The notes under the pieces were generated by a model, which was not told the origin of the DNA, did not search any database, and worked only from the letters and a program-made list of their open reading frames with translations. A stretch of DNA of 64,000 nt from Phyllostachys edulis (Eukaryota > Streptophyta > Magnoliopsida > Poales > Poaceae): contig CM070561.1 in NCBI GenBank assembly GCA_036346405.1, positions 5,396,834-5,460,833 on the forward strand. Direction: 5' to 3'. A program made the position numbers and the translations under genes. Shown piece by piece: positions 10,800-22,634 of this stretch (position 1 is the first letter of the stretch; every line of letters begins with the position of its first letter).

Positions 10800-12623
10800 G
10801 TGGACTCACAACACGACGAGAGTTTTTCCTCGAAGTGTCCAAGTCCCCCTAAGGCGGCCCGACTTGGTGAGGCAAGCTCTGGAAGCCACAATTCTAGGAC
10901 TTCACCAGCATCTGGTGATCCTCTCTCTCCGGAGAACACCAGAGAGAGCGGGATCAAGCATGTTTTTCCTACAAATTCGACCATCTCTCTGCAGATCACA
11001 CCTGCCGACGGAGACGGTTATAACCCGGACTTCCCCTACCTGGAGGGGATTACTCCAAGTCGCCAGATGGTGTCTCTCGACGACTCCTCAAGCGGGGAGG
11101 CCTCGAGCGCAAGTGAGAATCATCAACGGGAGGTCTTCGTCCTTCCCTCGGATCAAGGTCACTCTCCTAGAGACCGAGATGGAGATCCTCTCCGAAGATC
11201 ACGCACTGCGTCCCCTCGTGACATTGGCAAGGACACCACCGCTGGCGGACACGACCAACACCTTCATGAACGCGAGGGAAATCCTCGACATTCTTGCACT
11301 CCATTGAGGCAGTTTCAAGAGTCCGACATGTAAGCTCTTGAGGCTATTCGACGGAAGAAAATTGAAGCCCAGAAGAATTTGCCTGGGCGCATCCAATATC
11401 AATCAGAGGAAGCTCGAGAACTCCAGTACATCAATGACTTGCTCGAGAATCCAACTCAAGAGCTAGCCCGAGCACCAGGCTACGACCTCTTCGTTGAAGA
11501 GATCGCACAAAGGCTTCGGAACACGATGGCAAGGCTGGAAGCACCTCGCCGACATCATTCAGAAGTCATAGCAATACGACTTTTGGCTACGGTCGATCGA
11601 ACATATCACCGGAGGAATCGGCGCTTGCGATGAAGTCGCGATCGATCTCCTACTCGGAGAAATGTCTTTGAGCGGTGATGATCAACAAACCCTCGAGAGG
11701 TGATCGCTCACCATTCCGACATGGGAATCTCTGAGAAGAGATGAACTACGAGGAGTATTCCCTCATAGGGATGAGATCTATCATAGGTGCGGTCAACTTT
11801 ATTCTTGGGTATAAATCGAGTACGACCACCTAATGATATCAACCCTTCTTTCTGCAAAGGCGTCAAGAAGTCATTCTTGGATGTCGGGCATTCTCGCTTT
11901 GATCTCCGAGCCGTTTCATTGCCACCTCGTTTTCGACCGGTGAACATGGAGAAGTTTGATGGTTCCCAAAATCCTATCGAATTCCTTCAAATCTACACAA
12001 CAATTTGTCAGAAAGCGGCAGGAGGAGGAGAGCATGTAATGGCAAATTACCTTCCAACTGTGCTCGAAGGATCTGCTCGATCGTGGTTACTGAACCAACC
12101 ACTCGAGTCGATCTACTCTTGGCAACACCTCTGCGACCTTCTACTGGTAAATTTCCAAGGCACTTACAATCGCCCCGGGAAGGAGGACGACTTGCACCGG
12201 ATGAGACAGAACGACAACGAGACCTTGCGCCAATTCATCAAGCGCTTTAGTCAGGTTCGTAACTCAATTCTGAAAGTTTCTGATTCATCTGTCATCAGGC
12301 CTTTCAAGCAAGGAGTCCGTAGTAGAAGGATAACAGAAGACATTGCTTTGAATCCTCCTACTTCTGTCGCTGAACTCTTTGAGATGGTTGATCGATATGC
12401 AACTGCCTTTGAGGCGGTCGAGTGGAACAACATAATAGATCGAGAAGACAATACCTCTCGAGAGCCAGGTGACATTAGTAAGAAGAAAGATAAGAAAGCA
12501 AAAAAGTCCAAGAATAAGGCGAAGGGTCAAAAACTCCAAGCCAGCAGTTCCAAGGAGGTTTTAGCTGTGAATGATAAAGAGCCACGCACCTCCAAGCCGC
12601 ACTCTGACCGAGGCAAAGCTTGA
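10800..12623 (+). pseudogene. Gypsy gag
   Basis: A long N-terminal region rich in Ser/Pro/Asp (10800-11633) is open except for one TAA at 11331-11333. Another frame (11787-12623) carries the retrotransposon gag core (MEKFDGSQNPIEFLQIY, LLNQPLESIYSW, LRQFIKRFSQVRNSI) and a lysine-rich tail (KKKDKKAKKSKNKAKG). The core is well preserved. Several stops and shifts between the two parts mean it no longer makes one protein. Confidence 0.85.
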
Positions 12624-12639
12624 AGACTACTACAACGGC

Positions 12640-13233
12640 AAAGGACCACTTCCCACTCTCGAGCAGGTAGAGCAAACGAGTGGTCATAAGTCATCAGATG
12701 ACGAGGAGGAGATGTCGTTCCAGGATCCGCAACACACCGTCGAGCACATCTACGGGGGATCATCGGCATATGAATCAAAGCGACAGCTTAAGGCTGCCGA
12801 ACGTGAGGTAAACTCCATAGATCCTCCTCTCGTCAATAAATTACCGAAGTGGTCGGAAGTCACCATCTCTTTCGAGAAGGGTGACTGCCCGATTCCTTCG
12901 ACTCGACCAGGTCGATATCCAATCCTAGTCAAACCCACCATCAACAATTGTCGGGTCAATCGAGTTTTGGTTGATGGTGGTAGCTCGTTAAATATTTTGT
13001 TTACGAGTGCCCTGGATGACATGCAAGTACCCAGGACCAAGGTAAGACCGGTACGATACTCTTTCCATGGAATCGTACCGGGATCTTCGGCTAAACCAGT
13101 TGGCCAAGTTTCTCTTCCTTTAACATTTGGTTCACCAAGTAATTTCAGGACAGAGAAAATCTCCTTTGATGTGGTCGATTTCGATCAAGCATATAACGCC
13201 ATACTCGGACGACCAACTTTGGCAAAATTCTAA
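12640..13233 (+). pseudogene. Gypsy retropepsin-type protease region
   Basis: The frame contains VNRVLVDGGSSLNILF, the Tat-type version of the aspartic protease active site (V-D-G-G-S/A in place of D-T-G). It ends with AYNAILGRPTLAKF, the conserved I-L-G-R block. A stop at 13231 cuts it from the RT region, where about 500 bases of badly decayed frame follow. Confidence 0.85.
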
Positions 13234-13739
13234 TGGCTACTCATTATGGATATCAATGTATTAAGATGCCAGTCCCAAAGGAGTAATCATAATCCATTGT
13301 GACAAGAAGATGGCGCATACCTGCGATCGTCGATCCTTGAGATGGTTGGACAAATACCAACTCGAGAAGAAAGTCGACCTTCGACTAGCAAGTCGAAGCC
13401 TAAAAAGTCTGCACCAAAGCGAGCGACAAAGTCAAAGAGGTTCCTCACGGGCCGCAGGGAGCCCTCAAAGCTGTTACGCATCGGGGATACTTCCGACCCC
13501 AAGTAGGAAGGCGCCCTCGTCGCCTTCCTCCGAGCTAACACAGATGTCTTCGCGTGGCAAGCATCCGACGCGTGCGGAGTCCCGTGAAGGTGATCGAGCG
13601 CGAGCTAACTACGGCGACAAAGTACCGTAAAACAAAAATTACGGAGATTTGCCCTGATCGGCGAGATGCTATTAAATCGAATTGGATAAGCTACATAAGC
13701 GGGATTTATAATAGAGGTCAACCACCGAGTGGTTGGCTA

Positions 13740-15170
13740 ACCTGTAATGGTTAGAAAGTCAAGCGGCAAATGGGCGTATGTCGTGAACTTTCTTGAACTT
13801 AATAAAGCTTGTCCAAAAGATGATTTTCTTTTACCTCGTATCGATCAGTTGGTTGATTCTACTGCAGGTTGTGAAATGTTAGGTTTTTTAGATGCATATT
13901 CTGGATACCACCAGATCAATATGTGTCTAGGCGATGAAGAAAAGACCGCATTTATTACACCATTTGGTATATTTTGCTATGTCAAAATGTCATTTGGTCT
14001 AAAAATGCCCGCGCTTCTTTTCAGCGCTTGATGCAAGCAACTTTTTCATCTCAATTAGGCGAAATCTAGAGGCCTATGTTGATGATCTAGTTGTTAAAAG
14101 CATCAAGAGACTTAATCATATTCTTGACGCAAGAAACATTCGACAATCTCGGAAAACATCGCTAAAACTCAATCTCGAGAAGTGTGTGTTGGAATCTTTT
14201 CAGAAAATTACTTGGATTCCTAGTATCTATACGAGGAATCGAAGCAAATCGAAAAGATCAAGGCCATTCTCCAAATGCACCCTCAACCACAAGGAAAGAA
14301 GTTCGAAACTCCTTTGGGTGCATGGCGGCTTTAAGTCGTTTCATCGCACGATCGGGAGAAAAGGACTACCTTTCTTTAAACTTCTAAGGAAATCTGAAGG
14401 TTTTGAGTGGTCGAAAGGCAAACGCCGCCTTTGAGGATGTCAAGAGGTACCTTCGAGTGCTCCTATTCGGTCTCTCGAAGCGGAAGAAATGCTCTTAATT
14501 TACCTAGGCGCCACGCCACAGCGATAAGCGCGATCTTGGTCGTAGAACGTGAAAACGCACAACGACCGGTTTACTACGTGAGTGAAGTTTTACACGGGCC
14601 TAAGGGCGTTACCCTCGGTCCAAAAGCTTCTATATGCCCTCCTCATGTCTTCGAGAAACTACGGCATTATTTTCAGCGCACAAACTAGGCGTGTAAATGC
14701 GAGTTTCCCTTAGAGCGATCCTCTAGAATAGGGAAGCAGCGGGGCGCATGGCAAAATGGTCGGTCGAACTTGGGGAGTTCGACATCCATTCGTGTCGAAC
14801 GGCCGTTAAATCCCAGATCTTGGTAGACTTTGTCGCCGAATGGACAAATCTGAACTGTTCGGGATCCCGATCTGATTCCCACGACCGATGGGCGATGTAC
14901 TGACGAGTCGCTTACTTTAAGTGGCTCTGGGTGAGGTAGTCTGGTATCTCCTAGGAGAGACCTTAAAGTATGCCATACAATTAAACTTCGGGCCACTAAC
15001 AATGTGGCGAAATCTGAAGGTTTGCTAGGCGGCATCTGAAAGCAAAAAGCGCTCTCGATTCGTCGACTACTCGTGAGAGGAGACTCTCAACTAGTCGTGA
15101 ATCAAGTCGGAAAAAGAGTACGGGGCTCTAACCCGACAATGTCTCGGTACTTATCGGAAGTGCGTAAGCT
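13740..15170 (+). pseudogene. Gypsy reverse transcriptase and RNase H
   Basis: RT blocks are clear. KWAYVVNFLELNKACPKD, DAYSGYHQI and TAFITPFGIFCYVKMSFGLK lie in one frame to about 14031. A frameshift follows, then AYVDDLVVKS with the YVDD catalytic motif at 14075-14086. RNase H traces follow in other frames (14510-14690, and AKWSVELGEFDIHS at about 14750). Frequent frameshifts make this non-functional. Confidence 0.85.
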
Positions 15171-15499
15171 AGAAAAGCATTTTTAGGTTTGAGGCACAAT
15201 TCATCCTCGAAAGGATAATTTCTCGCATGAGACCCGACTTGCTCGAATAGCTTCTTCCCGATCTGAAGTACCAAAAGGAGTCTTCTTGGAACAACTCGAA
15301 GCCGTCTCGTCGACGAACCGAGACACCTCCTATTGAGACGACCTCTCTAGAATACGAGGATACATGGATGGCACCCATCTATGAATATCTTGAAGGGTTA
15401 CATGACCAAGGCGATCTCGAGGCGGATCGCTTATCCCGAAAAGCCAAAATGTATACTTTGGTTGAAGGAGTTCTCTATAAACGAGGTACTCAAGGGGTG

Positions 15500-18165
15500 C
15501 TCATGTGATGCATTCATGAGAGCGAAGGATTAACACTCCTTCACGACATACATGGTGGCATCTGTGGAAATCATGCTTCCTCTGAGCGGCTGGTCGGTAA
15601 GGCCTTTCGACAAGGTTTTCTCGCCAACATGACCCTTTACGATGCTAAAGAGTTGGTTAAAAAGTGTGTCGATGCGGTTTCATAGCGGCGGATACACCAA
15701 GCTCGAGCATTACAAACAATACCTCTATCTTGGCCTTTTGCGACACTGGGGTCTCGATATCCTAGGATCGTTCCCCAAAGCTCCAGGAGGTTTCGAGTTC
15801 CTTTTTGTGGTTATTGATACGTTCACAAAACGGATTGAAGCCGAACCTGTGACTGGGATAACAACGGAAGCGGCAAAATGGTTTATGATGAGATGCGTAA
15901 TTACTCGATTTGGAGTACCGAGTCGAATAATTACAGATAATGGTAAGCAATTTTCGAGTGCAAAATTTCAGGATTTTTGCGACGAGTTGGGTACCAAGTT
16001 GTGTTATGCTTCTGTGGCCCATCCCCAAAGTAATGGGGTAGTCGAGCGTGCAAACGGCCAAATAATGAGAGGAATTAAGACTCGAGTCTTCGACCAGCTC
16101 ATCAAGCGCTCGGGGCTTGGGTACAAGAGCTACCCTCATTATGGGCTGTTCATACGACTACCGGTCGAGCTACTGAGTGAAACACCATTCTTTCTAGTCT
16201 TGAATGAAGCCATGCTTCCTCGGAACTAAAGATCTGATCAACACAGTGAAACTTTCACAGACTCAACCAGGAACAACTTCGGCGAGATGATATTAATCTA
16301 CTTGAAGAAAGGAGAAACCAGGCCCTAATTCGTTCAGCAGTCTACCAACAAGCCCTGCGAAGATACTACGATCGTAAGGTCCTGTTGGGTCACGGGGTAG
16401 GCTACGATAGCTACAAACAAAAATTTCTACCACGCGAACCAGGATGCCAAGCAAGTAGATGATCACAGATCGTTACCAATAGACGCCAGCGAGCAAGCGG
16501 AAGAAGGGTTGGAGCAACTGGTCCAACGAAGAGCGCGTCGATGTAGTGGTCGTAGTCGATCGTCCAACGTCCAGCAAGTCGATGCGATTGGTCACGGTCG
16601 ATCGTCTCCTCCAGCAACGTCTGCGGTTCCTTGTGAAAATCGCGGATCGTCCTCAAGCGCAACAATCGTAGTAGCACCTCTACGGTATCCACCGTCGAGG
16701 AAGGAACAACCGAGCGCTGGTGTGCGACCAAATCGCGCGGTGGAGCTCTAAGGAAGATGGCGGCTAGGGTTTCGGTGGTGTTTCACGCATCCTTTCCAAT
16801 GACCTCATGCACCTCCTTATATAGTGCTCGTGGCGGATCCTATCCGGACACGTTTACGAATCGTATTCGTATTGGTTTGTTCCAACCCGTTAAGTGTGTG
16901 ACCATGTAGGTTCATGTGTAGTTCGGTTGTGACTTGGAAACCGTTTCCGATCACGAGTCGTGGCGGCTCCTAGCGAGAACATATCGATTCCGAATACACA
17001 CAAATTATATCGAGCGAACCTTAATGCAATATGATCTCGACTAGGTCCTCATCACTTACGACTAGGTCCTATCTTTATCTGACGGTTCAGATTTGATCAC
17101 GACCAACTCGTAACTCCTTACGACTTGGTTTCGACCACTCTGTGATTACGTTCGACCGGTCTCGACTTGCTTGTATCTCCATACGACCCGATCGTAGCTG
17201 TTGAACTAAGCACCTACTACGTGTATACTCCCTTTGCCTCACGATGTCGATCGAACTCCGGTGAGATGTTGTGTCATCCATGGATCTATTCAATACTTTC
17301 TCGTCGAGTGTCGATAACTTTACGTGGTCGAACACTTCGACTACTAGTGGCATGGCCATGCACTTTCTTTATCCGATCACAACGAGGGCCGAGACATCTC
17401 TCTGTTATGTTAGGAGGGCAAATCCATATCCGACCGGTCACATTCCTCTCCATGTTTGAGCATGCAAAGCTACCTTTATAACTACCCGATTCTGATGTAG
17501 CGTTTGGCAACCCCTAAGAGTGCTCTTACACATGTAGGAAACCATCTTGATCTCGGGTCTAAGGATTATACATCATCATTGCTTGAGACCAACTAACGAC
17601 ACATAGATTCATAACAATCTCAATAGTGTCTCAATGTGGGTCTTATCCAACATCATGTTCTCTAACATGTGTCCATATTATTGGTTTGATATCTCCATAT
17701 CTATGACTCGTGAAACATAGTCATCAACCAATGCATATGCTAGTCTATTCATATGTGTCCTCATATGTTTACGACCGAGGATCGTATAAGAATAATTATT
17801 GCGTAAATATAGAGTTTCACAACCAAGTCACATACTTGATAATAAATATTAACAATATTATTCTAGGAACAAGATAACACATTATCCAATGTCATGAACA
17901 TAATGAAATATAATCATCTCTATGATTGCCTCTAGGGCATATTTCCAACAGGTCCAACCTCGCAGCCTCGCTGTAGGTGACATGGTATTGAGGCTCTGCC
18001 AATCCAAGTCTAATCGTAACAAACTTTCTCCCAAGTGGGAAGGTCCTTACACAGTGATCGAAGTTACTCGTCTGTGAATTGATGACGATTGGCATTGGAA
18101 GACGGCCAGGTTCTCTCGAATTCTTGGAACATCGACCAGTTACGCAAGTTTTATGTGTAACCAAT
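15500..18165 (+). pseudogene. Gypsy integrase, split by a copia-2 solo LTR
   Basis: A zinc-binding region (HDIHGGICGNHA and following KKC, about 15540-15670) is followed by the catalytic core in one frame to 16229. D is in FLFVVIDTFTKRIEAEP, D in IITDNGKQFSS and E in NGVVERANGQIM, so the DDE triad is present. The frame is broken at 16229. The next part ends in YYDRKV at 16380 and is cut by the solo LTR. After 17951 the C-terminal part resumes (PRSLAVGDMVLRL, LSPKWEGPYTVIEV) and ends near 18160. Confidence 0.88.
16383..17950 (-). mobile_element. Copia-2 family solo LTR inside the gypsy integrase
   Basis: TGTTGGGTCACGG to TTTCCAACA, 1568 bp, flanked by a perfect 5-bp duplication GGTCC (16378-16382 and 17951-17955). 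It aligns along its length with the LTRs of the complete copia-2 element at 43690-45278 and 52919-54519. No internal copia sequence remains. The LTR's TATA box (CTATATAAGGAG) reads on the minus strand, so the insertion was antisense to the gypsy element. A solo LTR is what LTR-LTR recombination leaves. Confidence 0.93.
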
Positions 18166-18293
18166 CATTCAGACAATAAAGACTTAGGTTCTCTCTACCT
18201 CTATTGTCTTACTTTTGAGTAGTGCTTTCATAATCTTTTGACTATATTCCAAACACCCAGTTTCCTTTACACTGGTCGAAAGGCAGGTAACAT

Positions 18294-18845
18294 CACCTAG
18301 TCGAAGCCTCTCCTCTCTGCATGTGGTCCTGCCCACTAGAAGGAGCTTCCTAGTATTGACTCGTTACTCACTTTTGCCGCCAACACAAAGAGCTCGGGTT
18401 CTATTTAGTCGAAATATTTTTGAAAGCCTACTCCTTTCACCTTAGATTATTTCTTGATTCTTTTGAAAAATATTCTAGCAAGAGTGCACTTTTTAGATTT
18501 ATTAATTTGCCTTTGGTGTATTCGATTCGTCTCAACTAAGTCGGAGCAAGAAACACATCTAGTCGAAGTCTCTCCTCTCTGACGTGGTCACGCCCACTAG
18601 AAGGAACTTCCTAGCATCGTTCGATTTCCTACTCTTGATACCAGGACAGACTTATCGAGTCCTCCAAAGAAGGGCGAACGAATTTTTTGAAGTCCTCTGG
18701 ATGTTTGTTTAACTCAAGTTGCTGTTCTCAATTTAATTAATCTAGTCGGAGATGGTGACATCACCTAGTCGAAGACTTTCCTCTCTGCAAGTGGTCCTGC
18801 CCACTAGAAGGAACTTCCTAGTGTCGATTCGTTACTACTTTTTCG
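18294..18845 (+). repeat. Tandem repeats between gypsy pol and the antisense ORF
   Basis: Three copies of an approximately 80-bp block (CTAGTCGAAG...CTCTCTG...GTGGTC...CCCACTAGAAGGARCTTCCTAG) start near 18297, 18558 and 18765, in larger diverged units of 200-260 bp. Arrays in this position are known from Tat-lineage elements. Confidence 0.8.
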
Positions 18846-19120
18846 ACCAGTGCATGACAATCGTGACCAAAAAACTACAAGTTAACCAAACCTCTCTGTT
18901 TTCAGAAACCCTTTTTAACACTATTTACTTAGTTTGTCTAAACAAACTAAGCAAATAGTCGGGAGCTAGGATAAAGTTATTAATTTGACTTCATTTCTTA
19001 GTCTTTCATTCGTTGATTATCTTATGAGTTACTAACTACTCGACAAGATGATTTGCAGGAAAAAGATGGATTATATAATACATCGACAAAAGCTTGTTTT
19101 TTCCACAGGTTTGTTACAAA

Positions 19121-21337
19121 CTACTCTGAAGAGGGAGAGCCCAGTCGCATCTCCTCCGAAACCTTCCGACCAACTGATTGCATTTCTTCAATCAGACGAC
19201 TTGCTTCTGCTTCAGTGCAATCGAAGTCGGCTTCGATTGGTTGAACATTAAGGCTGGGGTCATGAGCTTTAAGTTTTGCCCATGCATAACTTACTGCAAC
19301 TTCGACCGCCTCCTTTATCGATTCAGCTTGGTTGGTCTTCAGGGTGGTCATCAGTTCTTGCAAAGTCCCGACTTGTTCCCCAATTGTACTTACGTGAGCA
19401 GCCATCGTATCATCTTGAGGAGCTTTTCCCTCAGTATGTAGCTCACCAAGTACATTGTTCAGGAGCGTGACACTGCTTTGAAGATTAATCTTCATTGTCT
19501 CCATCTCTGTTGGAGTGCAGTGAAGCCTCATGAGTTGTTTGTTTTCAACCGCTTGCTCTGAAAAGAATAAGACCGGTTAAGCAAAAATAAACTTCTAGAG
19601 GAAAAGAAAACAAAAATAATCACAGGTAAAAGATTTCCTTACCTGCTAATCGAGAATCCAACTTATTGGTTTCTTCCTCATGGGAGGCAACGGTCTCGAC
19701 CACTCTAAGAGCAGCCCTACCCTAAACGGTAGGCTCGGCTGGATCAGCGTTGTCCTTCACAAAAGACATAAATTCCTTCCAGTTCTCCTTTTCTAGTTGC
19801 TTGACAAAACTAGAAGTGGTAGACACTGTGAAAGCTTTCTTGTCATAATAAAAAGGTACCTTGACCTTGTGGACTTTACGCCTGGGAGGTTCTTCGACCT
19901 CCTCGGTCTCCTCATTGCAGCCGCCTGGTCTCGGCTTCTGCTGTGGACGTGCCCTTGCCCTTACGGGCCTTGCGCACAAGAGGTTCTTCATCCTCCTCAA
20001 CTTCAACTGTTTCGACCTTGGCTATTGTTGCGGCGTGCGTGCCTTGAACCTTGCCGAGGACCTGGTCGAAACAAAGGAACTTGAGCTCGGTCCTCCCTTG
20101 TCGGCGACTCTTGTAAGTCGACGCTTTTTCGTCGGAGGAGATGAGCCCTTGTCCAATGTCACCCCTGCGCCAATGGTCCCCAGTTCGACCTCTTCGTCGT
20201 CCTGACGGTTTTCCATGCCTACTTTCTGTAAAGAAAAACAGAAAAAGAAGAATCAATGACCAGTCGTAAGTTTTTCTATGACCAGTATCTAGTCGTAAGC
20301 TCTTTTACGACATGTCCCTGATCGTAAGATTTTCTACGATCGCTACCTAGTCGTAAGTTCTTTCTACGACTATGAAGTCCTAAGGATAAAATCAACTTTT
20401 GATTACCTTTAGGCGCTCAACCTTTTCCTCTGCAGACAAAACCGCAAGGATTTGAGGAACCGCCATTCCGGGTGGCGGGGGCTTCTCACAAATGAGTTTG
20501 ACTCGAACGTCAATCTCTGCCTGTGAAAGATCTGTATAAAACAGATAAATATACTCGTTAGACAATTCTGAAGAAGACCAAACTAAGGGTTAAGTCGAAA
20601 AACTACTTACCCTCCTCGTACTCCCTGGTCGGGTCTTTTGGCCCTGTGTACCTCCACATAGGAGGTACTCGTTTCTTCAAGGGGCTAATTCGACGTGTGA
20701 TAAAATCCTTTACCACATGCCATCCGGTTAACCCCTCTGCTTTCAAATCCTTGATGGCTTGAATATAGGGGCAATCCGGTGATATCCCGGGAATCGAATC
20801 GAGGAAGCTTTCTTTCGTGCGCCTTCCCTCGAAGGTAAGGCTGTCTTCAGAGGTGACTTTCCAGTAAAACCACCTCTTCCTCCACGACGGCCACGAAGAC
20901 CTGGTGAACATCTGAATGTACTCCCTCGACTTCCCGTCATGGAGCTTCAGACCGCAACTTCCGGCTATTCCAGCTTGACGAGCCATTCCGTAGAAATACT
21001 GAAAGAGCTCAAGGTCCGCTGGAATTCCCAAGTACGCCTCACAGAGATACACAAATACGCTCAGCATTGTGATGGAATTGGGACCAAGGTTCACCAATTC
21101 TACCTCAAAATGCTCGAGTATAAGTGTGAGAAAGGGGTGAGCAGGCAATCATAGACCACACTCACAATACGCCTGGAAGACGGAGATTTGTTCATCCTCC
21201 CCCGACGGCCATTGCTGCTTGTACGCCAGGAACCACTCCACAAGAACTCTCTCTGAAATCTTTCCAGCGTTGACAAGGGCTTGCATCTTCGCCGTATCCA
21301 TCTCCAACTCGGCCCACTCGGAGACTCTCCCGGCCAT
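19121..21337 (-). pseudogene. Gypsy antisense ORF (putative gypsy-type transposon domain, PF04195-like)
   Basis: Reads opposite to gag-pol. The first exon (21337 to 20603) begins MAGRVSEWAELEMD. After one TGA it continues with NLGPNSITMLSVFVYLCEAYLGI, SSWPSWRKRWFYWKV and FITRRISPLKKR. These match my recollection of the rice 'putative gypsy type transposon' family. It ends at a consensus donor GAGG|GTAAGT. Later exons are plausible: 20523 to about 20407 (acceptor CTTTCACAG, donor GTAATC), one starting near 20225 after TTTCTTTACAG, and a final coiled part (19531 to 19121) rich in Glu, Gln and Thr. Several stops and frame changes make it a pseudogene. Its role in the element is unknown. Confidence 0.75.
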
Positions 21338-21887
21338 TTCTCTCAGAAGGGGGAGATTCTTGATTGAGTTGGTGGCGGAGAAGACAAGAACTTAATGAAC
21401 AGTGGGACGATTTGGGGAAAAGTGTGAACCCTAAGTCTTACCCCCGGTAAGTATTTATAACCGCGTGCCTTGGGCCGGAGGCGTGGCATTCCAAAGGTTG
21501 CCACTGTCTCGGGAACCGCTCCAACGGACAGGCTAACGAGTGTCGTTTGAAATTCCCCAACGTGTCCGTTCGAGAAAATCAGGTTTGCTTTTACACCTCA
21601 AGCGAAATTACTTCCTTAGTTAGATTCTTTTTAACCAAAGGAAATATTAATCGGAAAGGTTTTTCTTCCGATCACCATGCTACGACCACCTTGTGATCGT
21701 AGAAATGTTCTACGACTATTTGATAGCCGTAAGCAATTTCCTTGACCAAGCATATTTCTGGTCAAAGTAGTACACTAATGACGAAGAGTTTTTCCTTCGA
21801 CTATCTTTCTACGACCTTCTCGTGGTCGTAAGACCATCTATAACTCCTTTACCAAGTAAGTTGCTTTCACTTGAAGTGGGGGCTAGA

Positions 21888-22634
21888 TGGCGAGGATATA
21901 ATAATCCTCATTTTATCTTTTATCTATAATTCTTATTATAGGTAAATATGGCGTCATATGGTCCCCGAGTATACCCTTAATGTTATAAGGGAAGAGCCTC
22001 TTTGGGTGGTCGTAAGTTCTTCTCGACCACACCCATAGTCGTAAGTTATGCTACGACTACCCCATAGTCGTAAGTCTTGCTACGACTACCTCATAATCGT
22101 AAGTTCTTCTACGACTAGGTCACCATCGACCACCTTATGATCAATTAAACCTCTGAGACAAGTGGGCCCAATTGATTAAGGGATTCAAACGATCATCATC
22201 TGTTGTTACTCTGCGAAGTAATAGCACATAATGCTCCATTATCTACGGTATATAGCTATTAGGCGGCGTGGAGGAGTTAATACTCGGTGATTACTACCAA
22301 CGTCGCCCGTTACGAGATGTGATCGGCGCCGCTTCACTGGAGAAACCGCTCCTTCACGTACTATATAAAGGCGGCAATCGAGAAGGAAAGGGCAGATCAA
22401 ATCGGGCCATCAGGAAGACAGTTTAGCACTATCATCTGTAATAGTCTTAGATTTTTCTCCTGATTGTTCAGAATACACTCAATACCATACGCACAGGAGT
22501 AGGGTTGTTATTCTCTCCGGAGAAGGCCTGAACCTGTATAAAAATCCCCGTGTCAATCTCTCTGCGTGATTCCATTCTAGGAGACCCCCCGAATCAAACA
22601 ATCTTTACGTAAGTTCGGTTCTAAAACACCGACA
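21888..22634 (+). repeat. Gypsy 3' LTR
   Basis: 747 bp, begins TGGCGAGGATATA straight after a purine tract (21873-21887) and ends ACACCGACA next to the GACGA target duplication. It matches the 5' LTR with small deletions spread along it. Confidence 0.93.

Larger units (their letters stand above)
9718..22634 (+). mobile_element. Tat-like Ty3/gypsy retrotransposon nested in the CACTA transposase gene
   Basis: LTRs at 9718-10472 and 21888-22634, both TG(A/G)CGAGGATATA to ACACCGACA. A perfect 5-bp target duplication GACGA flanks the element (9713-9717 and 22635-22639). Directly after the 5' LTR, TGGCGCTGTCCGTGGGGA (10475-10492) looks like the tRNA-Asp-type primer site of Tat/Athila elements. A purine tract (GAAGTGGGGGCTAGA) precedes the 3' LTR. 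Order: gag, protease, RT/RNase H, integrase, tandem repeats, then an antisense ORF. That layout fits the RIRE2-like Tat lineage. It carries a copia-2 solo LTR in its integrase. Confidence 0.93.

Noticed and set aside
10630..11307. 225-codon ORF in a different frame over gypsy gag
   Set aside because: Its composition looks like a shadow of the gag frame starting at 10800, which continues (after one stop) into the conserved gag reading.
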